Positions 33,620 to 41,935 of a DNA stretch of 43,608 bases are shown here, one piece after another. The translations under genes were made by a program, and so were the position numbers. Below the pieces are notes generated by a model. That model had not been told where the DNA came from. It was given only the letters and a program-made list of their open reading frames with translations, and made no database searches. The DNA lies in contig JANYBM010000095.1 in NCBI GenBank assembly GCA_025361125.1, positions 1 through 43,608 on the forward strand. Direction: 5' to 3'. Within the stretch, counting starts at the first letter, position 1, and each line of letters begins with the position of its first letter. This DNA comes from Holophagaceae bacterium (GTDB lineage: Bacteria > Acidobacteriota > Holophagae > Holophagales > Holophagaceae).

Positions 33620-34729
33620 GTGGCAATTGCGGAATTCATTCTGATCATGGCCTTGGGGATGCCGGCCCAAGTCCCCGGCCAACCTGCAGTTCCTCAGACT
33701 CCAGCCGTGGCGCCGCCGGTGCCGGATCCTTTCCAAGCGGCCCCTGGGGATCCCCATCGCGATCGGCGCGAAACACATCTTCGCGAGGTCAAGAAGCTCA
33801 CTAGTACCGGATCCAACGCCGAAGCTTATTGGAGTTGGGATGGCAAGCGGATCATTTTCCAAAGCACCCGCGAAGGCCGGGACTGCGACCAGATTTACGT
33901 GATGAATGCAGATGGGACCGACCAGCACCTGGCCAGTACCGGGAAGGGGCGCACGACCTGTGGCTACTTCCTGCCTGGAGACAAGCGGATCATCTACGCC
34001 AGCACTCATGGAGGTGGCGCTGACTGCCCGCCTAGCCCGCCTTTCACACCTGGAACCTATCGCTGGCCGGTATTTTCGACTTATGACCTCTATACAGCGA
34101 AACCCGATGGTAGCGATGTGAAACCATTCCTGGCCCATGACGGCTATGACGCCGAGGCCACCGTGGCGCCTGATGGAAAGTGGGTCGTGTTCACCTCCGA
34201 GCGCAGTGGGGACATTGACTTGTGGAAAGCGGACCTCAATGGGGGGCAATTGCAGCGCCTGACGGATGCAGTGGGATATGACGGCGGAGCCGTTTGGAGC
34301 CCGGATTCCAAGCTCATCGCTTGGCGCACCAACTACCCCAAAGGCGATCAGGCCACCGCCAAGTATCGTGAACTTCTGAAACATCACCTTGTAGAACCTA
34401 TGGATATGGATATCTGGGTGATGAATGCCGATGGCACGGGGAAACGGCAATTGACGCACTTGGTTGGCGCCGCCTTCGCACCAGTGTTCTCGCCGGATGG
34501 TAAATCAGTGGTCTTCTCCAGTAATTGGGAGGACCGCCAGGGCAAGGGTCGAAATTTCGAACTATATAGCATAAATATTGATGGTAATGGGCTTGTACGA
34601 TTGACCCATACCGGAAATTTCAACTCATTTCCCCACTTCAGCGCAGATGGGAAAAAGCTGCTCTGGGTCAGTGGTCGCGAAGCCGCTGCCCCCCGGCAGT
34701 TCAACATCTTCGTCGCGGAATACCACTAG
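33620..34729 (+). CDS. TolB-like PD40 beta-propeller protein, exported
   Basis: 369 residues from a GTG at 33620 with GAGGGAGG six bases upstream. The N-terminus is a short signal sequence (MAIAEFILIMALGMPAQ), then a Pro-rich linker. At least five PD40 repeats follow, each with an SxDGKxIxF-type strand and a xIYVMNADGT-type strand (DGKRIIFQSTREG, DGKWVVFTSERSGDIDLW, DSKLIAWRT, DGKSVVFSSNW, DGKKLLWVSGR). Such propellers usually bind proteins or peptidoglycan-associated partners in the periplasm. It is not the canonical tolB of a Tol-Pal operon. Its stop overlaps the gmhB GTG start by one base. Confidence 0.85.
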   Translation: MAIAEFILIMALGMPAQVPGQPAVPQTPAVAPPVPDPFQAAPGDPHRDRRETHLREVKKLTSTGSNAEAYWSWDGKRIIFQSTREGRDCDQIYVMNADGTDQHLASTGKGRTTCGYFLPGDKRIIYASTHGGGADCPPSPPFTPGTYRWPVFSTYDLYTAKPDGSDVKPFLAHDGYDAEATVAPDGKWVVFTSERSGDIDLWKADLNGGQLQRLTDAVGYDGGAVWSPDSKLIAWRTNYPKGDQATAKYRELLKHHLVEPMDMDIWVMNADGTGKRQLTHLVGAAFAPVFSPDGKSVVFSSNWEDRQGKGRNFELYSINIDGNGLVRLTHTGNFNSFPHFSADGKKLLWVSGREAAAPRQFNIFVAEYH

Positions 34730-35286
34730 TGAGCGGCAGACCCGCCATCTTCCTCGATCGCGATGGAACGCTAAATGAGGAAGTCAACTACCTGCATACG
34801 GCCGACGACCTGGTGTTGATTCCTGGTGTTGCCAAGGCGGTGGCCAGGCTCAATGCGCGGGGGATACCAGTGGTTGTTGTGACCAACCAAAGTGGCATTG
34901 GTCGAGGCTATTACGGGTTTGAAGAATTCGATCAGGTGACGGCTCGCATGTCTGCCTTGCTTGCTGAATTGGGGGCGCATTTGGACGCGGTCTATGTTGC
35001 GCCGCATCACGAAATGGGTCAGGGGGACTTCGCTCATCCCGATCATCCCGAGCGCAAGCCCAATGCCGGGATGCTGACCAGGGCTGCGCAGGAACACGGA
35101 ATTGACCTGTTGTCTTCCTGGATGATCGGCGACAAAGAGAGCGATCTTGAAGCGGGACGCAGAGCTGGATGTCACGTAGCTTTGGTGCGAACGGGTTATG
35201 GCAAAAGCGTGGATGGATCGTTGGCGGACCTGGTCTCCGAGGATCTTTCAGAAGCTGTGGAGCAAATTCTGGAAACCTGGTCTTGA
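34729..35286 (+). CDS. gmhB: HAD phosphatase, GmhB-like (heptose-1,7-bisphosphate phosphatase family)
   Basis: 185 residues from a GTG overlapping the previous stop. HAD motif I is FLDRDGTLNEEVNYL, motif II VTNQSGIGRGYYGFEEF, and motif III/IV RKPNAGML ... WMIGDKESDLEAGRRAG. This is the GmhB/HisB-N pattern. In GmhB the insertion binds Zn2+ with a CxH...CxC knuckle; here the equivalent stretch (APHHEMGQGDFAHPDHPERKP) has no cysteine, so that zinc site is probably absent and substrate use may differ. GmhB dephosphorylates manno-heptose bisphosphate for LPS core. It overlaps the sfsA TTG start by four bases. Confidence 0.8.
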   Translation: MSGRPAIFLDRDGTLNEEVNYLHTADDLVLIPGVAKAVARLNARGIPVVVVTNQSGIGRGYYGFEEFDQVTARMSALLAELGAHLDAVYVAPHHEMGQGDFAHPDHPERKPNAGMLTRAAQEHGIDLLSSWMIGDKESDLEAGRRAGCHVALVRTGYGKSVDGSLADLVSEDLSEAVEQILETWS

Positions 35287-36014
35287 TCGAAAAGCGCGAT
35301 CTCATCCAAGGGCGGATCATCCAGCGTTACAAGCGCTTTCTGGCGGATGTCGAACTTCCAGACGGCTCCATCATCACGGCTCATACCACCAATACAGGCG
35401 CCATGACCACCTGCTGGGAGCAGGGTGATCCTGTCCTTCTTTCGCAGCACGATGATCCTGCACGTAAGCTGAAATACACTTGGCTCGCGTGTAAGCATGC
35501 AGGCGCTTGGGTTGGCGTGGAAACGGGAATGCCCAACCGCGTGGTGGCTGATGCGGCCCGGAAGGATGTCCTGCCAGGGCTTCCTGGCTTGGTGGAGGTG
35601 CTGACGGAGCAGAAATATGGTGCGGAAAACAGCCGCATTGATGTCCTTGCCAAAGATGCCCAAGGTCATCGCGTCTATATCGAAGTCAAGAACACCACCT
35701 TGAAGATCGGCACCCATGGCTGCTTTCCCGATGCAGTGACCGAGCGTGGGAGGAAACATCTGCGGGAGTTGCGCGGCATGGTGGAGCGGGGCCATCGGGC
35801 TGCGCTTGTCTTCTTCGTCCACCGGGGAGATGTGGCTGCTTTTGATGTGGCTGGCGAACTTGATCCAGCCTATGCCCAGGAACTTGATCGCGCCGTTGTC
35901 GGCGGCGTCGAGGTGCTTCCACTGGCCGTAAAACTCAGTATACGAAAACAGAAGAATGGCTTTTGCACGCTGACGTGGGAGCTGCCGGGTCTGCTGCCCT
36001 GGGTGAGACGATAG
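35283..36014 (+). CDS. sfsA: SfsA family DNA-binding/nuclease-like protein
   Basis: 243 residues. The TTG at 35283 is chosen because it overlaps the gmhB stop (TTGA) and gives the normal SfsA start; an ATG-initiated frame at 35169 lies inside gmhB. Conserved blocks are IIQRYKRFLADVELPDG, AHTTNTGAMTTCWEQG, SRIDVL, YIEVKNTTL and FPDAVTERGRKHLREL. The ExK in IEVKNTTL resembles the PD-(D/E)xK nuclease core. SfsA was described in E. coli as sugar fermentation stimulation protein; its biochemical role is unclear. It lies 107 bp before gcvT. Confidence 0.92.
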   Translation: MIEKRDLIQGRIIQRYKRFLADVELPDGSIITAHTTNTGAMTTCWEQGDPVLLSQHDDPARKLKYTWLACKHAGAWVGVETGMPNRVVADAARKDVLPGLPGLVEVLTEQKYGAENSRIDVLAKDAQGHRVYIEVKNTTLKIGTHGCFPDAVTERGRKHLRELRGMVERGHRAALVFFVHRGDVAAFDVAGELDPAYAQELDRAVVGGVEVLPLAVKLSIRKQKNGFCTLTWELPGLLPWVRR

Positions 36015-36121
36015 GCCCCGAGATTGTCTGCGGATTGAGTGGAACAACAGAAATCACAAGTAGGGCCGCGCATCGCATGAGCGTTCCTACTATTTGTTAC
36101 TCTGAAGGGGATGGAGGTCTC

Positions 36122-37228
36122 ATGTCAGAAATAAAAAAGACGCCTTTGAACGCCGCTCACCGAACCCTGGGGGCAAAAATGGTGGATTTTGGCGGCTGGG
36201 ACATGCCTGTGCAGTATCCGGCTGGAATCCTGGCGGAACACGAGGCTGTGCGAACCAAAGCTGGGCTTTTCGATGTCAGCCACATGGGCGAGCTGCGGGT
36301 GGTCGGTAAGGATGCGCTGAACTACCTTCAGTACCTGACCCCCAATGATGTAGCTAGCCTTAGCATTGGCCAGGTACACTACACAGCGTTTCTCTATGAA
36401 AACGGCACTTTTGTGGATGACCTCCTGATCTACAAAGAAGCCGAGGAAGAATACCTGCTGGTGGTGAACGCGGGGAATATAGAGAAGGACTTTCACTGGG
36501 CTTTGGAACACACGAAGGGTTTCGATGTCCAAGTAACCAACGAGAGCGATGCCACCGCAGAAGTAGCCTTGCAAGGGCCCCTCTCAGAACAGATTCTCCG
36601 ACCGCTCTGCGACCTGGCCCTAGGCGAAATGGGTTACTACTACTTCCGCCACGGCAAAGTCGCGGGGGTTCCAGCCTTGATCAGCCGCACAGGTTATACC
36701 GGCGAAGACGGATTTGAGGTCTATGTGGTGGCCGAGGCCGCCGAAAAAATCTGGCATGCCATCCTGGATGCCGGGGCGCCGCTCGGATTGATTCCCACTG
36801 GGCTTGGTGCCCGCAACACCTTGCGGCTCGAATGCAGAATGTCCCTTTACGGTCATGAGATCAATGACACCACTAACGCGCTGGAAGCAGGCCTGGGGTG
36901 GATCGTGAAGCTGAACAAGGATGCGGATTTTATCGGCAAGAAGGCACTGGCATTGGCGAAGGCCCAAGGTTTGGAGCGCAAGGTCGTAGGATTCAAGACC
37001 ACCGAAAAACGGGACATCGCGCGGGATGGTATGTCGGTGGTCAAAGATGGCGAACGGATTGGATATGTCACCAGTGGCGGCCCATGCTTGACTGTCGGCG
37101 CGAATATCGGCCTGGCTTATGTCCCCACCGGAATGGCTGCGGTCGGCGGCAAGCTCCAGATTGATATTCGGGGCCGCGCCGTCGAAGCGGAAATCATTCC
37201 CACACCTTTCTACAAACGAAAGAAATGA
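36122..37228 (+). CDS. gcvT: Glycine cleavage system T protein (aminomethyltransferase)
   Basis: 368 residues from the ATG at 36122, five bases after GGAGG; longer in-frame reading begins inside sfsA and is rejected. Family blocks are [28 protein letters not shown], the folate-binding [38 protein letters not shown] and [10 protein letters not shown]. It transfers the methylene group from the H-protein aminomethyl-lipoyl arm to tetrahydrofolate. gcvH follows after 72 bp; the glycine decarboxylase gcvP is not in the window. I see no glycine riboswitch in the 107-bp leader. Confidence 0.96.
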   Translation: MSEIKKTPLNAAHRTLGAKMVDFGGWDMPVQYPAGILAEHEAVRTKAGLFDVSHMGELRVVGKDALNYLQYLTPNDVASLSIGQVHYTAFLYENGTFVDDLLIYKEAEEEYLLVVNAGNIEKDFHWALEHTKGFDVQVTNESDATAEVALQGPLSEQILRPLCDLALGEMGYYYFRHGKVAGVPALISRTGYTGEDGFEVYVVAEAAEKIWHAILDAGAPLGLIPTGLGARNTLRLECRMSLYGHEINDTTNALEAGLGWIVKLNKDADFIGKKALALAKAQGLERKVVGFKTTEKRDIARDGMSVVKDGERIGYVTSGGPCLTVGANIGLAYVPTGMAAVGGKLQIDIRGRAVEAEIIPTPFYKRKK

Positions 37229-37240
37229 TGCCACTGGCGC

Positions 37241-37268
37241 ACAGCCTACTGCCCTCAGCCCACTTCCC
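37241..37268. repeat. 7-nt period array between gcvT and gcvH
   Basis: ACAGCCT, ACTGCCC, TCAGCCC and ACTTCCC run in exact 7-nt register in the 72-bp gcvT-gcvH gap, followed by the looser TTACACT and TAACTTT. It belongs by style and composition to the dispersed heptamer arrays of this window. Confidence 0.55.
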
Positions 37269-37300
37269 TTACACTTAACTTTTCCAGTTTCGGAGGCTTC

Positions 37301-37687
37301 ATGTATCCCGCAGATCTCAAGTACACCAAGGACCACGAATGGATCAAGATCCAGGAGAATGGCACCGCGTTGGTTGGCATCACTCATTACGCCCAGGAAG
37401 CCTTGGGTGATGTGGTCTTCGTAGATCTACCCGAAGTGGGCGACAACCTTGCCCTTGGGGATGAATTTGGAACCGTGGAATCCGTGAAGACCGTGTCTGA
37501 GCTTTTCGCTCCGGCCAGTGGCACCGTTACCGAACTGAATGTCGGCCTTACGGACCACCCCGAATATGTGAACGAAGATCCCTATGGCAAGGGCTGGATG
37601 CTGAAGTTCCAGCTCACCGGGGCAATCCCATCCGATTTGTTGGACGCCATCGCCTATGAGGCGTTGGTGGGTTCGGAAAGCCACTAA
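37301..37687 (+). CDS. gcvH: Glycine cleavage system H protein
   Basis: 128 residues; ATG with CGGAGG upstream. The lipoyl domain is complete: KYTKDHEWIKI, GITHYAQEALGDVVFVDLP and the lipoylation site K63 in GTVESVKTVSEL, followed by NEDPYGKGWMLKF. It shuttles the aminomethyl group between the P, T and L proteins. It directly follows gcvT. The TAA stop abuts the GTG of the lytic transglycosylase with no gap. Confidence 0.97.
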   Translation: MYPADLKYTKDHEWIKIQENGTALVGITHYAQEALGDVVFVDLPEVGDNLALGDEFGTVESVKTVSELFAPASGTVTELNVGLTDHPEYVNEDPYGKGWMLKFQLTGAIPSDLLDAIAYEALVGSESH

Positions 37688-39733
37688 GTGACGTCATTCA
37701 AAGCTCCGCTCTCACTGGTTTGGGTGGCGGGCATAGCCTTGGGGGCGCAAGCTCCTGCGGTGCTTCAACCACCCATGACAAAATCGGAACCACCCGTTCA
37801 GATTCCTCAGACTCCCAATGGGCCTGTGCCGCAAAAACCCCACGATCCAAAGCTGCAGGCGCTGACAGGCACACCACGCCTAAAGGCCTTGGTGGAAGCG
37901 GCCGAAAACGCGATTAAAGTTGAGGGCGCCGAGGACTGGGATAGCGCCTCGGAACGCTGTGATGAAGCCGAGGTTCTTACGGCTGATTGGCCCGATGAGA
38001 CGCTGAAAAAGCCCGAAGTGCTGGGCCTCCTGGATAGGCTGCATCAGGTTCAAAAACAGCTCGAAAAAAATGAGCCTGGAATCCCGATTGGACCGGATCC
38101 AGGGCTGCTTGTGACCGAAGAAGTCATCACCCTCAGTGGTGAGGACCTGAGAAATGAGCAAGCGAAAGTGAAGTCCGCCGAGCAGGGTGCCGCATTCGAT
38201 TTTCCCATTGACTTGAATAACAAGGTGCTGGGTTTGGTGCGGGCCTTCACCACCGAGAAACGCGGCTTCATGGAAAATGCGCTTTCCCGCGCCTCCCAAT
38301 GGATGCCCATGATCCGCCAGGTATTCGCCGAAGAAGGCATACCCCAGGATCTGGCCTATCTTGCGGTCATCGAATCCGGCTTTCGCAATGAGGCCCGGAG
38401 CCATGCGGCGGCGGTGGGTATGTGGCAATTCATTCGTTCCACGGGCCGCATCTACGGACTCAATGGCAATGCCTGGCTGGAAGAGCGTCGAGACCCGGTG
38501 AAGGCTACGCGGGCAGCGGCGCGCTACCTGAAACGCCTCCGCGAGGTGAGTGGCGATTGGTACCTGGCCCTGGCTGGCTATAACGCAGGCCCGTTGACGC
38601 CTGAGCGCGCCATCCAGGCTTTGGGCACTCGCAATTACTGGGATATCTATCGCTCCCGGTTCCTCCGTAATGAAACGAAAAATTATGTGCCTTCGCTGTG
38701 CGCGGCCATCCTGGTGGGCCGCTTCCCCGAGCGCTACGGTTTGACCGTGACGCAATTGCGCCCCTATGTTTTCGAAACCGTCACCATTGAGCGGCAAACC
38801 AGCCTGGCGGTCATCGCCCGCCTGGCGGGCACCGATGTGGGCACCCTACGCGAGCTGAACCCCGAACTCCTTCGAGCCACCACGCCGCCGGGCCGATATA
38901 TCCTGCGAGTGCCACCCACCATGGCCGCGCCCACCGCCCGGGCCCTGGCCAAACTGCCCAGTGGACAGCTTCTGGAGTTCAAAAGCTATGTCATCCGTCG
39001 AGGCGATACGCTGGCCAAGGTGGCGGCGCGTTTCAAGGTGAGCGAGGATGATCTGCTTGCCACCAACAATCTCAGCCGTGCCCAGTTCCGCCGCGGGCAT
39101 CGGATTCAAGTTCCACCGCCCGCCGCTATTCCCATTGATGACAAAGATCTGCTGTCGAAGGCTGATCGCGCCAAGATTCTCGGGGATCAGCCCCTGCCGT
39201 CGCTTCCGAAGCTGCCGGGGGACCCGGTTGACAAGGTCTCCGCTCCAAGTGCGAAACCAGTTGTTTCGGAAGCAGTCCCTTCGGCGCTAACTGTATCGCC
39301 AACGCCTGCACCGACTGCTCCGACACAGGTCGCGCTTCAGCCCACCCAACCCGCCCCCCCACCAAAGCCTCCAGAGACTCCGTTGCCGCGCTTCTACCAG
39401 GTTCAGCCCGGTGATACTTTGGCCTCTATTGCCAGGGCTTTCAGCGTGCCGTTTTCAGAGATGGAAAGTCTCAATCCGCAGGGTAGGGTGGGGATGAAAC
39501 CTGGCGATTCGGTTCGCTTGCCTGACCCAACGCTGGTCAAGGCCCTTAAGCCTTCAATTTCCGCACCTGTGGATGCGCATCCGGACAAGTTTCATTCCGT
39601 GAAACGCAAGGAGACCCTCTTTTCCATAGCCACCCGCTACGGCGTGAGCGCTGCGCAGCTGCGACAGTGGAACCAGCTCAGCTCCAACAAAGTACGAGTG
39701 GGCCAAAGGCTGCGCGTGGGAAGGTCTGAATGA
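37688..39733 (+). CDS. mltD: Membrane-bound lytic murein transglycosylase with three LysM domains (MltD-like)
   Basis: 681 residues from a GTG directly after the gcvH stop. A weak signal sequence (LSLVWVAGIALGAQA) precedes a Pro-rich region. The SLT domain (about residues 200-330) has the catalytic glutamate in AYLAVIESGFRNEARSHAAAVGMWQF and LALAGYNAGP. Three LysM modules follow: YVIRRGDTLAKVAARF, YQVQPGDTLASIARAF and HSVKRKETLFSIATRY, with Pro/Ala/Thr linkers. It cleaves the glycan chain of peptidoglycan, forming 1,6-anhydroMurNAc. No lipobox cysteine is obvious, so it may be periplasmic or signal-anchored. Confidence 0.92.
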   Translation: MTSFKAPLSLVWVAGIALGAQAPAVLQPPMTKSEPPVQIPQTPNGPVPQKPHDPKLQALTGTPRLKALVEAAENAIKVEGAEDWDSASERCDEAEVLTADWPDETLKKPEVLGLLDRLHQVQKQLEKNEPGIPIGPDPGLLVTEEVITLSGEDLRNEQAKVKSAEQGAAFDFPIDLNNKVLGLVRAFTTEKRGFMENALSRASQWMPMIRQVFAEEGIPQDLAYLAVIESGFRNEARSHAAAVGMWQFIRSTGRIYGLNGNAWLEERRDPVKATRAAARYLKRLREVSGDWYLALAGYNAGPLTPERAIQALGTRNYWDIYRSRFLRNETKNYVPSLCAAILVGRFPERYGLTVTQLRPYVFETVTIERQTSLAVIARLAGTDVGTLRELNPELLRATTPPGRYILRVPPTMAAPTARALAKLPSGQLLEFKSYVIRRGDTLAKVAARFKVSEDDLLATNNLSRAQFRRGHRIQVPPPAAIPIDDKDLLSKADRAKILGDQPLPSLPKLPGDPVDKVSAPSAKPVVSEAVPSALTVSPTPAPTAPTQVALQPTQPAPPPKPPETPLPRFYQVQPGDTLASIARAFSVPFSEMESLNPQGRVGMKPGDSVRLPDPTLVKALKPSISAPVDAHPDKFHSVKRKETLFSIATRYGVSAAQLRQWNQLSSNKVRVGQRLRVGRSE

Positions 39734-39760
39734 TGGAAGTCTCATCCTCTTGATTCGGGC

Positions 39761-39789
39761 TTGAACCTTCCTGGACTTCGTGCGAGACT
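39761..39789 (+). promoter_or_regulatory. Candidate promoter of tRNA-Ala
   Basis: TTGAAC (39761-39766) and GAGACT (39784-39789) are spaced by 17 bases, 13 bases before the mature 5' end of the tRNA. The -10 box is poor, so this is tentative. Confidence 0.35.
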
Positions 39790-39802
39790 TTGGGTTCCCC
39801 TT

Positions 39803-39878
39803 GGGGCTTTAGCTCAGCTGGGAGAGCGCTTCCATGGCATGGAAGAGGTCAGCGGTTCGATCCCGCTAAGCTCCACCA
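39803..39878 (+). tRNA. tRNA-Ala (anticodon GGC)
   Basis: A full cloverleaf of 76 nt: acceptor GGGGCTT with AAGCTCC (one G-U), D stem GCTC/GAGC, anticodon stem CTTCC/GGAAG with loop ATGGCAT and anticodon GGC, variable AGGTC, T stem AGCGG/CCGCT with loop TTCGATC, discriminator A and an encoded CCA. Anticodon GGC reads alanine codons GCC and GCU. It stands alone between mltD and the ABC-F gene, with its own terminator. Confidence 0.97.
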
Positions 39879-39904
39879 AAAGGCCGCCATCCGGCGGCCT
39901 TTTT
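39879..39904 (+). terminator. Rho-independent terminator of tRNA-Ala
   Basis: GGCCGCC (39882-39888) pairs with GGCGGCC (39893-39899) around ATCC, extended by three A-T pairs, and runs into five Ts (39900-39904). It starts one base after the tRNA CCA end. With its upstream A-run it might also work in the reverse direction. Confidence 0.9.
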
Positions 39905-39914
39905 CATGCATGGT

Positions 39915-39942
39915 TTTCAATCCTCAACCCTCAATTCTCAAC
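39915..39942. repeat. 7-nt period array upstream of the ABC-F gene
   Basis: TTTCAAT, CCTCAAC, CCTCAAT and TCTCAAC are four exact-register heptamers with a TCAA core. The array ends five bases before the AGGA of the ABC-F ribosome-binding site. The same gene carries a second heptamer array with a related CTCAA core at 41596-41651. Confidence 0.65.
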
Positions 39943-39957
39943 CAGATAGGATACGCA

Positions 39958-41919
39958 GTGTTGGCTTCCCTCAACCATGTCTCGCTTGCCTTCGGTCCCC
40001 ATGAGGTGCTGCAGGACGTGACCTGGGCGCTGGAAGAGGGCGAATGCTGGGGTCTCATCGGCCGCAATGGCGCCGGCAAGAGCACGATCTTCAAGCTGCT
40101 CCTGGGCCAGTTGGAGGCGGACAAGGGCACGGTGGTAAGACCCACCAAGGAGCGGGGCATCCGCATGGGGCACTACGCTCAGGATCTGGTTCCCGAAACT
40201 GGTGGAAGTATTTTGGAAGAGACCCTGGCGGCCTTTGGTGATGTGGAAAAACTGCAACACGAAATGCGGGAATTGGAACATCGCATGAGCGTGGCCGATG
40301 CGGATCTGGATGCAGTTCTGGCGCGCTACCAGGATGCAACCGAGGCCTTCGAGCGTTTCGATGGCTTCAGCATTCGCGCTCGGGCGGAAAGCATTTTGCA
40401 GGCGCTAGGGTTCGCCCAGGATCAGTTTGACCATTCGGTGAATGCGCTGAGTGGGGGCCAAAAGAGCCGCGTGATGCTGGCCAAGGCGGTGCTGCAGGGC
40501 CAGGACCTGTTGCTGTTGGATGAGCCCACGAACCATCTGGATCTGCCTTCACTGCGCTGGCTCGAGGACTTTATCGCCGACAGTACAGCAACGGTGGTGG
40601 TGGTATCCCATGACCGCTACTTTCTCGACAAGATCGCCACCAGCATTCTGGAAATCGAGCTGGGCAAGAGCCGGGCCTATGAAGGCAACTACTCGGAATT
40701 CATGGAGAAAAAAGAACAGGAATTGGAATTGGCCGAGCGCCATTTCGAGCGACAGCAGGATTACATCAAGAAGCAGGAGGAATACATCCGCCGCAACATC
40801 GCCGGGCAAAACACCAAGCAGGCCAGGGGGCGGCGCACCCACCTGGCCAAGCTCGACCGCATCGCGAATCCCCTTCAGGACCGGCGCAAAGTGAAATTTT
40901 CCTTCCCGGAAACCGAGCGTGGCGGTGACGTGGCGCTGGTGCTGGAAAACGCGAGCGTGGGCTGGGACGGGAAGCCGCTGTACAAGCCCTTGGAGCAGCT
41001 CCAGATCAAACGCGGGCAGAAGCTTGGCATCGTGGGACTGAACGGTACCGGCAAATCCACGCTCTTGAAGGCCATCGCGGGGGAAATCAAGTTCATCACT
41101 GGGCAGGCCAGGCTCGGCAGCCAGGTCAAGATCGGCTACTTCGATCAGCACCACAAGAATCTGGACCCCCGGAATAACGTCTTCCAGCAGATCCACGCGG
41201 TCAACCCACGGGCATTGAAACAGGATGTGATGGGCTTCCTGGCCAAGTTCAGCTTCCGCGGCGACGAAGTGGAAAAACCGGTCACGGCGCTTTCCGGCGG
41301 CGAACGGGCAAGGCTCAGCATCGCCACGCTCATTCGCGATGGGGTAAACCTTTTGTTGCTGGACGAGCCCACCAACCACATGGACATTCCGTCCATGGAA
41401 GCCATGGAAGACACGATCCTGAGTTTCACCGGAGCTGTGGTGGTGGTGACCCATGATCGCTATTTATTGGGCCGGGTAGCGGAAAGCTTGCTGCGGCTTC
41501 ACGAGGGCCTGGCCGAATTCCGCGAGGGCGGCTATGAAGAAAACCAGGCCTGGGTGGATTTGGATCTCACGGCGGATGAACCAGACGAAGAAGCAAGTCC
41601 TAAGTCTCAAGCCTCAAGCCCAAAATCTCAAATTTCAAGTCTCAAGACTGAGGCGTCAGCTAAGTCGAAGCCGTTGGATAAAGAGGCACAAAAAGCCTCA
41701 AAACGATTGGAACGCAAAGCTCAGGAGGCCGAGGCCAAGGTGGGCGAGTTGGAAGGAAGGATCGCGGCGCTCTCCTTGGAGATGGCCGCCATGGATCCCA
41801 ACGACTGGCAGGCCTTTACCGCCAAACTCGACGAGCAGAAAGCTTTGGAATCGGAGCTGGCCTACGCCATGAACGCCTGGGAAGAAGCCCAAGGAGCTTG
41901 GGAAACATCTCAAGGATGA
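39958..41919 (+). CDS. ABC-F family ATPase (translation-factor type)
   Basis: 653 residues. A longer frame to 39790 crosses the tRNA and is rejected; GTG at 39958 has AGGA six bases upstream (the next codon, TTG, is an alternative). Two ABC domains in tandem without membrane segments: Walker A GRNGAGKST and GLNGTGKST, signatures LSGGQKSR and LSGGERAR, Walker B LLLLDEPTNHLDL and LLLLDEPTNHMDI. The ABC-F linker helices lie between them (EQELELAERHFERQQDYIKKQ). A C-terminal coiled coil (Uup/YheS-like) follows a linker encoded by a heptamer array. ABC-F proteins act on ribosomes; which subfamily is unclear. Confidence 0.92.
   Translation: MLASLNHVSLAFGPHEVLQDVTWALEEGECWGLIGRNGAGKSTIFKLLLGQLEADKGTVVRPTKERGIRMGHYAQDLVPETGGSILEETLAAFGDVEKLQHEMRELEHRMSVADADLDAVLARYQDATEAFERFDGFSIRARAESILQALGFAQDQFDHSVNALSGGQKSRVMLAKAVLQGQDLLLLDEPTNHLDLPSLRWLEDFIADSTATVVVVSHDRYFLDKIATSILEIELGKSRAYEGNYSEFMEKKEQELELAERHFERQQDYIKKQEEYIRRNIAGQNTKQARGRRTHLAKLDRIANPLQDRRKVKFSFPETERGGDVALVLENASVGWDGKPLYKPLEQLQIKRGQKLGIVGLNGTGKSTLLKAIAGEIKFITGQARLGSQVKIGYFDQHHKNLDPRNNVFQQIHAVNPRALKQDVMGFLAKFSFRGDEVEKPVTALSGGERARLSIATLIRDGVNLLLLDEPTNHMDIPSMEAMEDTILSFTGAVVVVTHDRYLLGRVAESLLRLHEGLAEFREGGYEENQAWVDLDLTADEPDEEASPKSQASSPKSQISSLKTEASAKSKPLDKEAQKASKRLERKAQEAEAKVGELEGRIAALSLEMAAMDPNDWQAFTAKLDEQKALESELAYAMNAWEEAQGAWETSQG
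41596..41651 (+). repeat. Eight-copy 7-nt array inside the ABC-F coding sequence
   Basis: AGTCCTA, AGTCTCA, AGCCTCA, AGCCCAA, AATCTCA, AATTTCA, AGTCTCA and AGACTGA run in exact register. As seven is not a multiple of three, all three frames are used and the protein repeats every seven residues (SPKSQAS, SPKSQIS, SLKTEAS). It forms the linker between the second ABC domain and the C-terminal coiled coil. Confidence 0.85.
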
Positions 41920-41935
41920 ATCGCTACTGAAGGGC

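Noticed and set aside
33557-34459. 300-residue minus-strand open frame antisense to the TolB-like gene
   Set aside because: The plus-strand PD40 repeats explain the region; the frame would also leave no ribosome-binding site of its own and runs into scoA.
35196-36047. 283-residue minus-strand open frame antisense to sfsA
   Set aside because: SfsA on the plus strand is clearly conserved along the same span; the antisense frame has no family features.
36015-36121. Possible glycine riboswitch before gcvT
   Set aside because: The 107-bp leader is short and shows none of the paired aptamer helices or the conserved GGAGAG-type core expected for the class.
37880-38797. 305-residue minus-strand open frame antisense to mltD
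   Set aside because: The SLT and LysM motifs on the plus strand are unambiguous; the antisense frame is a composition effect.
39790-39957. N-terminal extension of the ABC-F protein
   Set aside because: It runs through the tRNA-Ala gene and its terminator, so it cannot be a normal coding start.
40549-41454. 301-residue minus-strand open frame antisense to the ABC-F gene
   Set aside because: Mirror frame of a well-conserved gene with high GC third positions; the sequence has no recognisable domain.
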